Source of the DNA: Halieaceae bacterium
Lineage (GTDB): Bacteria; Pseudomonadota; Gammaproteobacteria; Pseudomonadales; Halieaceae
Length of the DNA stretch: 64,000 bases
Assembly (NCBI GenBank): GCA_902631395.1
Contig: CACOYM010000005.1
Coordinates: 1-64,000, forward strand
Reading direction: 5' to 3'
Shown: positions 29,585 through 37,459 of the stretch, one piece after another
Numbering within the stretch: the first letter of the stretch is position 1
Layout: each line of letters begins with the position of its first letter
Position numbers and translations under genes: made by a program
The notes under the pieces: generated by a model
What the model was told of the DNA's origin: nothing
Database searches by the model: none
Seen by the model: the letters and a program-made list of their open reading frames with translations, nothing else

Positions 29585-30945
29585 CAACACGGCGACACCT
29601 CTTCGGAAGCAAGCAACCAGGCCACTGTGCTCTCAAGACCCACTGCACGAGAACCCTTCACCCAGATCACGTGATCGACTGGCATCGAGGGAAACGCGGC
29701 TTGCATAGCCGTCTGATCCGGAAAGTAGAGAGCGCCGGCACCAAAGGCCTCTGCAGCGGGCATTGCTTCAACACCCACCGCAATCAGTCGATCAATGCCC
29801 GATGCTGCGGCGTAGGCGCCGACTTCGTAATGCAACGCTGCGGTCATTTCACCAAGCTCCAGCATCGATCCTAATACCAAGACGCGGTAGCCGGGTTCGC
29901 GCGCCAAAACATCAATTGCTGCTCTGACGGCGGCGGGGTTAGCGTTGTAGCTGTCGTCAACGACATGGCCTGCTCGAGGCCGTGCAGAGACCGAACCACG
30001 ACCGGTCCCGGGCGCTACACGAGCAACTGCGTTGGCAGCCTCTGCAGGATCGACCCCGAGCTCGATCGCCACGGCTAAGGACGCGAGCGCATTACTTACG
30101 TGCTGATCCCCTGCCAACCTTAAAGTTACCGACAATTCGCCCATGGGCCCGCGTAACGAGAAGCGCGTTCCATGCACACCATCGCGCTCGATATTCACAG
30201 CACGATAGTCGGCAGACTCCGCTAACCCGAAAGTGATCTGCCGCGCTTTGCTCGCCTGCTGCTGCCATTGAGAAAGCCACACCTCATCCGCGTTGAGCAC
30301 AGCAAGCCCTGCCGCCCCCAAGCCCTCAAAGATCTCTCCCTTAGAGCATGCAATCGCCGCCACATTGTCGTAATTGGCGAGGTGTGCCGCGGAAGCATTG
30401 AGGCAAACAGCGACATCTGGACGCGCCAACTCACATAAATAAGCAATATCGCGAGGGCGACCCGCGCCCATTTCGACCACACCGAATTGATGCGCGGAAG
30501 ACAGCCCCGCGAGCGTCATGGGGACACCTAGCTCGTTATTCTGATTGCCGGCGGTGGCGTGCACAGAACCTGCAGGCGTCAACGCCGCAGAAAGCAGATT
30601 TTTGGTCGTGGTTTTACCTGCGCTGCCCGTGATCGCAACAATGGTTCCGTGAAAGGCCCTACGCTTCAGTTTACCGAACCGACCAGAAGCTGCCGTGATA
30701 TCTCCCACCACGAGTTGGGGCATCAAACCGTCCAGTTTGCGCTCCGTAAGCAGGGCCGCTGCACCTGCGCGGAGTGCGTTAGGCGCAAAACTATGACCAT
30801 CAACCCTCATACCATTGATGGCAGCGAACAGATCGCCCTCGCCGACCTGACGACTATCGACAACCAACTTGCCTAAAGGGACAGACTCGCCAATAAGCTC
30901 GCCGCCCGTCTCCTCAGCAAGTGCTTCCAACTCAACCGAAACCAT
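29584..30945 (-). CDS. murF: UDP-MurNAc-tripeptide--D-alanyl-D-alanine ligase
   Basis: 453 residues. Adds D-Ala-D-Ala to the UDP-tripeptide. ATP loop [16 protein letters not shown], then [21 protein letters not shown] and [15 protein letters not shown]. The true start is probably ATG 30945, overlapping the murE stop as TGATG; one codon upstream is a TTG. The final substrate agrees with ddlB in the same cluster. Confidence 0.97.
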   Translation of the reverse strand: MVSVELEALAEETGGELIGESVPLGKLVVDSRQVGEGDLFAAINGMRVDGHSFAPNALRAGAAALLTERKLDGLMPQLVVGDITAASGRFGKLKRRAFHGTIVAITGSAGKTTTKNLLSAALTPAGSVHATAGNQNNELGVPMTLAGLSSAHQFGVVEMGAGRPRDIAYLCELARPDVAVCLNASAAHLANYDNVAAIACSKGEIFEGLGAAGLAVLNADEVWLSQWQQQASKARQITFGLAESADYRAVNIERDGVHGTRFSLRGPMGELSVTLRLAGDQHVSNALASLAVAIELGVDPAEAANAVARVAPGTGRGSVSARPRAGHVVDDSYNANPAAVRAAIDVLAREPGYRVLVLGSMLELGEMTAALHYEVGAYAAASGIDRLIAVGVEAMPAAEAFGAGALYFPDQTAMQAAFPSMPVDHVIWVKGSRAVGLESTVAWLLASEEVSPC

Positions 30946-32390
30946 CAAGCAGCGCGCCTCAAGGACAGGTTCTCCGTCGCATGGGCCAGATCACTGAACG
31001 GCAGGCGCGCGCCCTCGATCTCCTGATATCCCTCGTGGCCCTTGCCGGCGATCAGTATGGTATCCCCATGCTTCGCCTCCGCAATAGCCAGAGCAATTGC
31101 TGCAGCGCGGTCGATTTCAACCAGAGGTGAGCCGTCCTCGCACCCATCCAGGATTTCGTCAACGATATATTGCGGCGCCTCGAAGCGTGGGTTGTCGCTG
31201 GTGATCACGACTCGGTCAGCCAATCTGCTAGCAATCCTGCCCATTTCAGGCCGCTTCCCTTTGTCTCTGTCGCCACCGCAACCAAAAACTACCCAGACCG
31301 CGCCATCCTGTTTTGACTCAACCAGCGCAGCCAGCGCGCGCTCCAGTGCATCAGGTGTGTGGGCGTAATCAATGACAACGGCAACATCGCTGCCGTCACC
31401 AACAGCCTGCAAACGTCCTTCAACGGGTAATGCAGCGGCGGCGGCAGTCAACGCTTCCTCCATTGATACACCAACCGACAAAGCAACCAATATGGCCGCA
31501 ACAATATTGAAAGCGTTGAAGCGCCCGGCCAGCGCGGTCTGAATTTCACCATTGCCCCAAGGTGTCGAAATCTTAAGTGTCAGCGGCGCCGTATGGAGCA
31601 CTTCAAACGCAACCTCTGCAGCGCAGGGATACGAGGAGATACCGAGACCACCTTCGCACCAAATATCCGGATGCGCCGTTATCACCTGATCATCTGCGTT
31701 GTAAATACGCGTGGCAGGGCTGAAATCTCTGAACAGTCGCAATTTGGCGTCGCAGTAATCCTGCATGGATCCGTGATAGTCGAGATGGTCGCGCGAAAGG
31801 TTGGTAAAGACCCCGACATCAATCGACAATCCGTCCAGCCGACCTTGATCTAACGCGTGACTGGAAGCCTCCAATGCGACATAGCTAACGCCCGCAGCGC
31901 GCCACTGATCCAGTTGACGATGCAACGCAAGACAGTCCGGCGTGGTATTCTTGGCTGGTTGACGCTGCTGATTTAAGCGTGCACCCAGCGTCCCGATAGA
32001 TCCTGCCGCACCGCGGGTCTGCCGCAGCAATTGTGCTGTCAAGTCGATCACCGAAGTCTTGCCGTTGGTCCCGGTTGCAGCGATAACCGTTAGCGATCGC
32101 GAGGGCGATTCATAGAATCTATTAGCCAACTCTCCCAGCCTTGAGCGCAGCGCTGGCAACATGATCGTCCGACTGTTTGTCGGCATTGACCCATCTCCCG
32201 CTTCACAAAGAACCGCAACAGCGCCCTTAGAGAATGCTGCCGATATAAATTGGCGCCCATCCTGCAGCGTGCCCGGGACCGCAATAAACGCGTCACCGGG
32301 TGTGATTTCTCGGCTGTCCAGCACTAGCTGTGAAATCTCAACATCAGGGACCGAAGTGTCGTTGAGCAAGACGCGCAAATTCACCGTCAT
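30945..32390 (-). CDS. murE: UDP-MurNAc-L-Ala-D-Glu--2,6-diaminopimelate ligase
   Basis: 481 residues. Adds the third residue of the stem peptide. ATP loop AATGTNGKTSVIDL, TTPDCLALHRQL, EASSHALDQGRLDG and, near the C-terminus, SDNPRFEAP. The D-N-P-R motif is the signature for meso-diaminopimelate rather than lysine. It overlaps ftsI by 4 bp. Confidence 0.97.
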   Translation of the reverse strand: MTVNLRVLLNDTSVPDVEISQLVLDSREITPGDAFIAVPGTLQDGRQFISAAFSKGAVAVLCEAGDGSMPTNSRTIMLPALRSRLGELANRFYESPSRSLTVIAATGTNGKTSVIDLTAQLLRQTRGAAGSIGTLGARLNQQRQPAKNTTPDCLALHRQLDQWRAAGVSYVALEASSHALDQGRLDGLSIDVGVFTNLSRDHLDYHGSMQDYCDAKLRLFRDFSPATRIYNADDQVITAHPDIWCEGGLGISSYPCAAEVAFEVLHTAPLTLKISTPWGNGEIQTALAGRFNAFNIVAAILVALSVGVSMEEALTAAAAALPVEGRLQAVGDGSDVAVVIDYAHTPDALERALAALVESKQDGAVWVVFGCGGDRDKGKRPEMGRIASRLADRVVITSDNPRFEAPQYIVDEILDGCEDGSPLVEIDRAAAIALAIAEAKHGDTILIAGKGHEGYQEIEGARLPFSDLAHATENLSLRRAA

Positions 32391-34114
32391 TGCCCCGCCT
32401 CTCCGGAGGGCAAAAATGCCCCCAACGCGTTCTGATCGGGCTGCGCATTGCGGATGCGCAAAACTTCCTCGGTAACGCGCGAATAAACAGGTGCGGCCGC
32501 TAGTCCCCCGCCGTAGTGATCCCCGCGAGGCTGATCAATCAGGATCGCGGTAACGTAACGAGGCGCCTCTATCGGCGCGATCCCGACGAACAGTGCGACA
32601 TATTTATCGTCGAGATAGCCTCCCTTTCCTACCTTATGGACGGTTCCCGTCTTGCCGCCTACCGAAAATCCCGGCACTTTCGCCAATGTTGCCGTGCCAC
32701 CGGGCTCTGTGACACGATCCAGCACTAGAACTACGTCCTTGACAATTTCCTCTTCCATCACCCGGTCACCGATAAGTGGCATATCCGCTTGCTGCTTCAA
32801 GAGGGTAAGTGGAAGCCGAACACCGCCATTCGCTAGCACACCGTAGGCACGTGCCAATTGGATGGGCGTTACACTCAGCCCGTAACCAAATGCCAACGTG
32901 ACCTTCTCGATATCACTCCAATGGGCCAAGTCAGGTAACTGACCCATCCGTTCACCGGGGAATCCTGTTCCAGTCGTCTCGCCCAGGCCAAACCGGTGCA
33001 GCACGTCAAGGATGGCCTCGTGCCCAACCGCTTGAGCGATCTTGGTGGCACCCACTTGACTGGATTTCTCTATAATCGCCGAGACTGAGATCTCGCCGTA
33101 GTTTCGCGGGTCACGAAGAACCTTGGTACCTACCTGGATGTGGCCGGGCGCAGTGTCCACGAGACTGTCGATGTGGAACTGACCGCTCTCTAATGCAGCC
33201 ACCAACGTCAGCGTTTTGATCGTAGAGCCTGGCTCATACGCGTCGGTTAAAGCGCGATTTCTTACTCTGCTGAAATCGAGGGCGCCACGGCTGTTAGGGT
33301 TAAAAACAGGGTAATTACTTACAGCGAGCACCTCACCAGTCCAAGCATCGATGGTCACCGCGGAACCCGCCTCCGCACCAGTCTCTTCCATCGCACGCTG
33401 CAGTTCACGGTGCTGGGCATACTGGAGACGCAAATCGATACTCAACGCCAAGGCTTTGCCAGGTCGCGGCTCATCAATGACGCCAAAGTCTCGAACCGCA
33501 TCACCGTGGAGATCCTTGATAAACCGTTTCTTACCTGGCGAACCTTGTAACCAGTCCTCAAAGGCCAATTCGACGCCGGCAATGCCGCGTCCATCGACGT
33601 TAGTCAGGCCTAAAACTTGCGCTGTGACCTCACCCGCAGGGTAATAGCGTCGATACTCTCGCTCTCCGCGGACTCCGGGAAAGCGCTCCTGCAACACCCC
33701 TCTCGCGAAATCCGGTGTTTGATGCCGCGCCAGATACATGAACTGCTTGTCACCGTAAAAGGCCAGCTTTTCCCGCAATGCATGAGGGTCCAGTCCCAAC
33801 AGCTGAGAGAGCTCTCCCAACCGAGAGCTGTCTTTGAGTTGCTGTGGGTTTGCCCAGAGTGAAACGACCGGCGAACTCACTGCTAGGGGTGTTCCATTAC
33901 GGTCGGTAATCAGGCCTCTGTAAACTGGAATTTCAGCGCTCCTGACAGTGCGCAGGGCACTCTGCTCCCTGAGAAACGCCGCTCCCTGCCCACCACCCGT
34001 CACCTGAAGATGAACCAGTCGTGCAATCAGGGTTACGGCCAAAGCAAATAAAGCCATCGAGACGATGGCGAACCGCCAGCGAGCCAACGCATCAGCCGGT
34101 TGCTGCCCTCTCAC
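32387..34114 (-). CDS. ftsI: Septal transpeptidase FtsI (PBP3), SxN motif altered
   Basis: 575 residues. Bitopic class B penicillin-binding protein that cross-links septal peptidoglycan. One transmembrane helix (about 13-35), a pedestal domain with RGLITDRNGTPLA and GVELAFEDWL, then the transpeptidase domain. The nucleophile motif S297-T-I-K300 and K488-T-G490 are normal. The second motif, usually SSN in FtsI, reads SSQ at 351-353; the codon at 33056-33058 reads CAA on the coding strand. Length and flanking residues are otherwise ordinary, so the gene looks functional. It overlaps ftsL and murE by 4 bp each. Confidence 0.97.
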   Translation of the reverse strand: MRGQQPADALARWRFAIVSMALFALAVTLIARLVHLQVTGGGQGAAFLREQSALRTVRSAEIPVYRGLITDRNGTPLAVSSPVVSLWANPQQLKDSSRLGELSQLLGLDPHALREKLAFYGDKQFMYLARHQTPDFARGVLQERFPGVRGEREYRRYYPAGEVTAQVLGLTNVDGRGIAGVELAFEDWLQGSPGKKRFIKDLHGDAVRDFGVIDEPRPGKALALSIDLRLQYAQHRELQRAMEETGAEAGSAVTIDAWTGEVLAVSNYPVFNPNSRGALDFSRVRNRALTDAYEPGSTIKTLTLVAALESGQFHIDSLVDTAPGHIQVGTKVLRDPRNYGEISVSAIIEKSSQVGATKIAQAVGHEAILDVLHRFGLGETTGTGFPGERMGQLPDLAHWSDIEKVTLAFGYGLSVTPIQLARAYGVLANGGVRLPLTLLKQQADMPLIGDRVMEEEIVKDVVLVLDRVTEPGGTATLAKVPGFSVGGKTGTVHKVGKGGYLDDKYVALFVGIAPIEAPRYVTAILIDQPRGDHYGGGLAAAPVYSRVTEEVLRIRNAQPDQNALGAFLPSGEAGQ

Positions 34115-34389
34115 TCTGTCACCACCTGGGACAAGCTGAGATGGGGCGCCTGCATAGACAATTCAGCTGCGGCGATTTGACTGAGACGATGCGGCGCAGC
34201 CCAAGTGTTAATCTCGAGCAACAATCGAGTGTAATGCTCCTGCTTTCGCCACCGCTCGAGCTCTAGCATCTGCAGACGGGCGTAGCCCTCACGGACATGG
34301 TGGGTTGATGCAATGACGCCGAGCGCCGAACTAATGATGCAAGCACCAAGCGCCGGGATTAGCCAAACTGAAAGAGGCACACGGCGCAT
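34111..34389 (-). CDS. ftsL: Cell division protein FtsL
   Basis: 92 residues. Small bitopic protein with a short cytoplasmic tail, one transmembrane helix (about 7-26) and a periplasmic heptad-rich coiled coil (about 35-70), which pairs with FtsB and FtsQ. Recognised mainly by size, topology and the fixed position between rsmH and ftsI, plus the ELERWRKQEHYTRLLLEINTW segment. It begins immediately after the rsmH stop and overlaps ftsI by 4 bp. Confidence 0.93.
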   Translation of the reverse strand: MRRVPLSVWLIPALGACIISSALGVIASTHHVREGYARLQMLELERWRKQEHYTRLLLEINTWAAPHRLSQIAAAELSMQAPHLSLSQVVTE

Positions 34390-35307
34390 TTATATACGCT
34401 CCGCAATTCGCATGATGGCGGAACGCGCTCTGGGATTTTGGGCGACTTCGTCATCTGTTGGCTTGACCGCAGAACCAATCTGCTTGAGGCTGACACCCCG
34501 CGCTTCGAATTGCACCGGTACACCAGGAGGCAGTTGAATACCTCTAGTCGCCTGTCGGATGAAACGTTTGACAATGCGATCCTCCAGTGAATGGAAGCTG
34601 ATCACCACCAATCGCCCGCTTGGTGCAAGCGCCTCCACCGCAGACGCCAAAACGCTTTTTAGTGCTTCGAGCTCACTGTTTACAAACAACCTGATCGCTT
34701 GAAAACTCCGCGTGGCAGGATGCTTGTATGCCTCCCACCTCGGATTTGCCGCAGAGATAATTTCGGCTAGCTGACATGTGCGTGTAATGGGTGCCTCTGC
34801 TCTGGATTTCACAATGGCACTGGCAATTCGCTTTGCGAAGCGCTCCTCACCCAAATCCTTTAGCACCTGCGCCAACTCATCTTGATCCGCAGTGGCCAAC
34901 CAGGTCTGAGCTGATTGGCCTGCGGCTGGGTTCATACGCATATCTAGAGGGCCGTCAGCTGAAAAACTAAATCCCCGTTCCGGATCATCAAGTTGGGGCG
35001 ACGACACCCCGAGATCTAATAGAACACCTTGCAAGCTCGCAGGTGCGACGTGCTCATTTAGCGATCTGAAATTACAGGCCTGAAAACGAAAGCGCGCATC
35101 CTGCTCACTCAAGTTCTGGGCAGCCTCCGCTGCGGCCGGATCCTGATCCAACGCCAGCAGAGTCCCAAGAGGAGATAGTGCATCGAGAATACGGGTGCTG
35201 TGTCCGCCTCGACCAAACGTGCCATCCACGTATGCGCCATCTATCGAAACCATCAAACTTGCTATCGCCTCCTCCAGAAGAACCGGTTGATGCCCAAGAG
35301 CCGTCAA
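34390..35307 (-). CDS. rsmH: 16S rRNA m4C1402 methyltransferase RsmH (MraW)
   Basis: 305 residues. N4-methylates C1402 in the ribosomal P site; its partner RsmI, which adds the 2'-O-methyl to the same base, is encoded just upstream in the window. Family blocks are HQPVLLEEA, YVDGTFGRGGHS (SAM site), LDLGVSSPQLD, GFSFSADGPLDMRM and VVISFHSLEDRIVKRF. The start appears to be TTG 35307 overlapping the mraZ stop (TTGA); the conserved HQPVLL is then residues 6-11. Confidence 0.97.
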   Translation of the reverse strand: MTALGHQPVLLEEAIASLMVSIDGAYVDGTFGRGGHSTRILDALSPLGTLLALDQDPAAAEAAQNLSEQDARFRFQACNFRSLNEHVAPASLQGVLLDLGVSSPQLDDPERGFSFSADGPLDMRMNPAAGQSAQTWLATADQDELAQVLKDLGEERFAKRIASAIVKSRAEAPITRTCQLAEIISAANPRWEAYKHPATRSFQAIRLFVNSELEALKSVLASAVEALAPSGRLVVISFHSLEDRIVKRFIRQATRGIQLPPGVPVQFEARGVSLKQIGSAVKPTDDEVAQNPRARSAIMRIAERI

Positions 35308-35756
35308 AGCTTTAGCCGCATCAGCTCCGTCGGCAGCGCTTCAACAGAATCCACCGCCAATGCCGCTGCACACTCCTGTTGCCACAAGTCCTCAGACCAC
35401 AATTCCAGCTTGTTCCCCTGGCCAACCAGTACAGCGCGCTTTTCCAGTTTCGCGTAGTCACGCAGCGCAGGCGGGATGAGAATACGGCCGCTGCCATCAA
35501 GCTGCAGATCGCTGGCGTAACCAAGCACCAAGCGCTGGAAACGCTTTACGGCGGGATCTAGAGCGGGTAACGCTTGCACATCAGCCTCAATCCGCTCCCA
35601 CTCAGGCAAGGCATACAGCGCTAAGCAAGACGCCTGTGTATCAACAGTCAGAACCATGTGGCCCTCGCTGATGACAGATAGCAGCTCACGCTGACGCGAG
35701 GGCACTGCCATACGCCCCTTAGCATCCAGATTGATGTGTTGCACTCCACGAAACAT
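35304..35756 (-). CDS. mraZ: Transcriptional regulator MraZ
   Basis: 150 residues. Two AbrB-like half domains: MFRGVQHINLDAKGRMAVPSRQR at the N-terminus and LDGSGRILIPPALRDYA in the second half. MraZ is the DNA-binding repressor of the dcw cluster and acts on GTGGG-type repeats ahead of its own gene; such repeats are present here just upstream. I chose ATG 35756 because the conserved FRG sequence follows at once; an in-frame GTG at 35810 lies within the box array. Confidence 0.97.
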   Translation of the reverse strand: MFRGVQHINLDAKGRMAVPSRQRELLSVISEGHMVLTVDTQASCLALYALPEWERIEADVQALPALDPAVKRFQRLVLGYASDLQLDGSGRILIPPALRDYAKLEKRAVLVGQGNKLELWSEDLWQQECAAALAVDSVEALPTELMRLKL

Positions 35757-35765
35757 AACGCCGCG

Positions 35766-35830
35766 CCCACTTAAGAACGAATAAACCCACAAAGTGGAAT
35801 ATATCACCACTTTATTGCACTATTTCCCAC
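35766..35830 (-). promoter_or_regulatory. Phased MraZ-box array upstream of mraZ
   Basis: On the coding strand, GTGG-type pentamers occur at exact 10-bp phase: GTGGG (35826-35830), GTGCA (35816-35820), GTGGT (35806-35810), GTGGG (35786-35790) and GTGGG (35766-35770). Three are consecutive and the other two fall two periods on. This matches the known MraZ operator layout of about 5-bp motifs separated by 5-bp spacers. The first box overlaps the -10 and the rest lie in the leader, fitting autorepression. Confidence 0.8.
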
Positions 35831-35858
35831 TATACGGGTCGAAGGCCGGACGGGTCAA
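35829..35858 (-). promoter_or_regulatory. Sigma-70 promoter of the dcw cluster (Pmra)
   Basis: On the minus strand a -35 TTGACC (35853-35858) and -10 TATAGT (35829-35834) are separated by 18 bp. Directly upstream of the -35 is an A/T tract (35864-35885) that could act as an UP element. Transcription would start about 35821, so the MraZ boxes sit in the -10 to leader region. The following genes, mraZ to ftsA, are tightly packed with overlaps or very small gaps. Confidence 0.75.
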
Positions 35859-36190
35859 CGCTTGGAATTAAAAAAAACGTTCTTTTTCAGTGCTTTACAT
35901 GGCTGCCAGAGAACCGTTATGCGAAAGAAACACGATTAGGAAACCCTTAGAAAAAACAATTTTTTAACAGCTTTTACAAGGTTTTAAGTGATATTATATA
36001 ATTAAAACAAATATATAAATCAATTTAAATAAATTATTGATCTATAAATTGCGTCTTGGGCACCCGATCGAGAATCCGAGGGAGATGAGTTCGACCGTGG
36101 AGGCCGTCAATACTGCAGATAGGCGTTTAATGACATCAGCGGCCTTGGCGTGCCCGTGCGCTAACTGGATAGATTCGCCCCCCGCAAGGG
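35859..36190. other. Intergenic region between rnpB and the dcw promoter, strongly AT-rich core
   Basis: No gene seen. From about 35865 to 36055 the DNA is far more AT-rich than the surrounding window, with A and T runs and a stretch at 35988-36046 that is nearly pure A/T. The part nearest the promoter may serve as an UP element. Next to rnpB (36177-36193) is a short C/G hairpin without a clear T run, a weak candidate for the rnpB 3' boundary. The AT-rich block might bind a nucleoid protein, but nothing specific can be shown. Confidence 0.5.
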
Positions 36191-36195
36191 GCAGA

Positions 36196-36532
36196 ATGAG
36201 TCGGTCGATAAGCCGGGTTCTGTCGTGGACGATCATTCATCTGCGACGAACGTCACCGTTCGCCTGAAGCGACCTACCCGAATCCGCCGAGGGTCACGGC
36301 ATCGGATCCCTATTTGGTCTTGCTCCGAGCGGGGTTTGCCATCGCCACGATTGTTACCAATCGTGCGGTGCGCTCTTACCGCACCTTTTCACCCTTACCT
36401 GCGAACAGGCGGTTTCCTTTCTGCTGCACTTTCCGTGGACTTACGCCCCCCAGGCGTTACCTGGCGCTCTGACCCGTTGGAGCCCGGACTTTCCTCTGCC
36501 GCCGTGCGACAGCGATCGCCTGACCAACTCGC
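36196..36532 (-). ncRNA. rnpB: RNase P RNA (M1 RNA, class A)
   Basis: The catalytic RNA of RNase P, which trims tRNA 5' leaders. Reading the minus strand, all universal blocks are present in order: GAGGAAAGTCCGGGCTCC (CR I, 36479-36496), the CCAGGTAACGCCTGG hairpin, GGTAAGGGTGAAAAGG with the following GCGGTAAGAGCGCACCGC (36366-36400), the CCAAATAGGGATCC block, and ACAGAACCCGGCTTAT near the 3' end. The ends are set by helix P1, GAGTTGGTC (36522-36530) pairing with GACCGACTC (36198-36206). Placement between rsmI and mraZ is the usual gammaproteobacterial one. Confidence 0.97.
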
Positions 36533-36581
36533 GTACGAGACTAACGGTATCACGTGGGCGTCGCAAGCTCAGGTTTCCTCT

Positions 36582-37406
36582 TTATCTGTTCAATAACCAC
36601 TGATAGAGATCACGAGCGGATTGCCCAGTGACTTCCGCAACGATGGCCGCTGCACGACGCGGAGGCAATTCGCTCGCCAATCGCTCGAGCCAAATCCAGG
36701 CATCCGCAGATACATTCGATTCCGACGCGTCAAAACCCTGCACCAAAATAACGACCTCACCACGCTGCTGATTGAGGTCGCCTCGGACAAATTCAATTAG
36801 TCCGGAGAGCCTATCGCGCCGGATGGTTTCATGACTTTTTGTCATTTCTCGGCAGAGCGCCGCCTCACGATCGCCCAACTCTATGGACATTACCTCTAAC
36901 GTTTTCGCCAACCGCCGCGGCGATTCAAAAAAGATCAAGGTGGCCTCCTGTGCCCTCAGGTTTTTCAGGCGATGGCTACGTTGCCCTGACTTAGCCGGCA
37001 AAAACCCCTCGAAATGAAATCGATCGGTCGGTAACCCTGCTGCACTGAGTGCTGCAGTCATAGAGCTAGGTCCGGGGATCGGGACTACCAGCAACTGCTC
37101 TGCCTGACAAGCTGCGACCAATCGATAACCTGGGTCCGATATCGTCGGCGTCCCCGCATCGCATATCAATGCGATGGAATCACCAGCACGCAGTCTATCG
37201 AGCAAACGCTCTATCTCGGCAGGCGTGCTGTGGTCATGATAGCTGACCACCGGTGTCCGAATGTCGAAGTGCGCCAGCAGCTTGGCAGAGTGGCGCGTAT
37301 CTTCTGCCGCGATGACATCGACTTCACGCAGAGTCTCGGTGGCCCTCAGCGTCATGTCACCTAGGTTACCGATTGGGGTAGCAACGATATATAGGCATGC
37401 CGTCAC
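36582..37406 (-). CDS. rsmI: 16S rRNA 2'-O-methyltransferase RsmI
   Basis: 274 residues. SAM-dependent methylation of the C1402 ribose in 16S rRNA. The tetrapyrrole-methylase-like fold is clear: YIVATPIGNLGDMTLRA, VIAAEDTRHSAKLL, ICDAGTPTISDPGYRLV and PIPGPSSMTAALSAAGLP. The start is GTG 37406. It is divergent from lpoA, and rnpB begins about 50 bp after its stop. Confidence 0.96.
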   Translation of the reverse strand: MTACLYIVATPIGNLGDMTLRATETLREVDVIAAEDTRHSAKLLAHFDIRTPVVSYHDHSTPAEIERLLDRLRAGDSIALICDAGTPTISDPGYRLVAACQAEQLLVVPIPGPSSMTAALSAAGLPTDRFHFEGFLPAKSGQRSHRLKNLRAQEATLIFFESPRRLAKTLEVMSIELGDREAALCREMTKSHETIRRDRLSGLIEFVRGDLNQQRGEVVILVQGFDASESNVSADAWIWLERLASELPPRRAAAIVAEVTGQSARDLYQWLLNR

Positions 37407-37459
37407 AAGTCCTGCTCCGTGTCAGACCACTTCGGCCCTCTTGGCGCTATACTGCCGCG

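Noticed and set aside
36042-36236. Minus-strand open frame of 64 codons overlapping the rnpB 3' end
   Set aside because: It lies over the structured RNase P RNA and its AT-rich flank; coding would conflict with rnpB.
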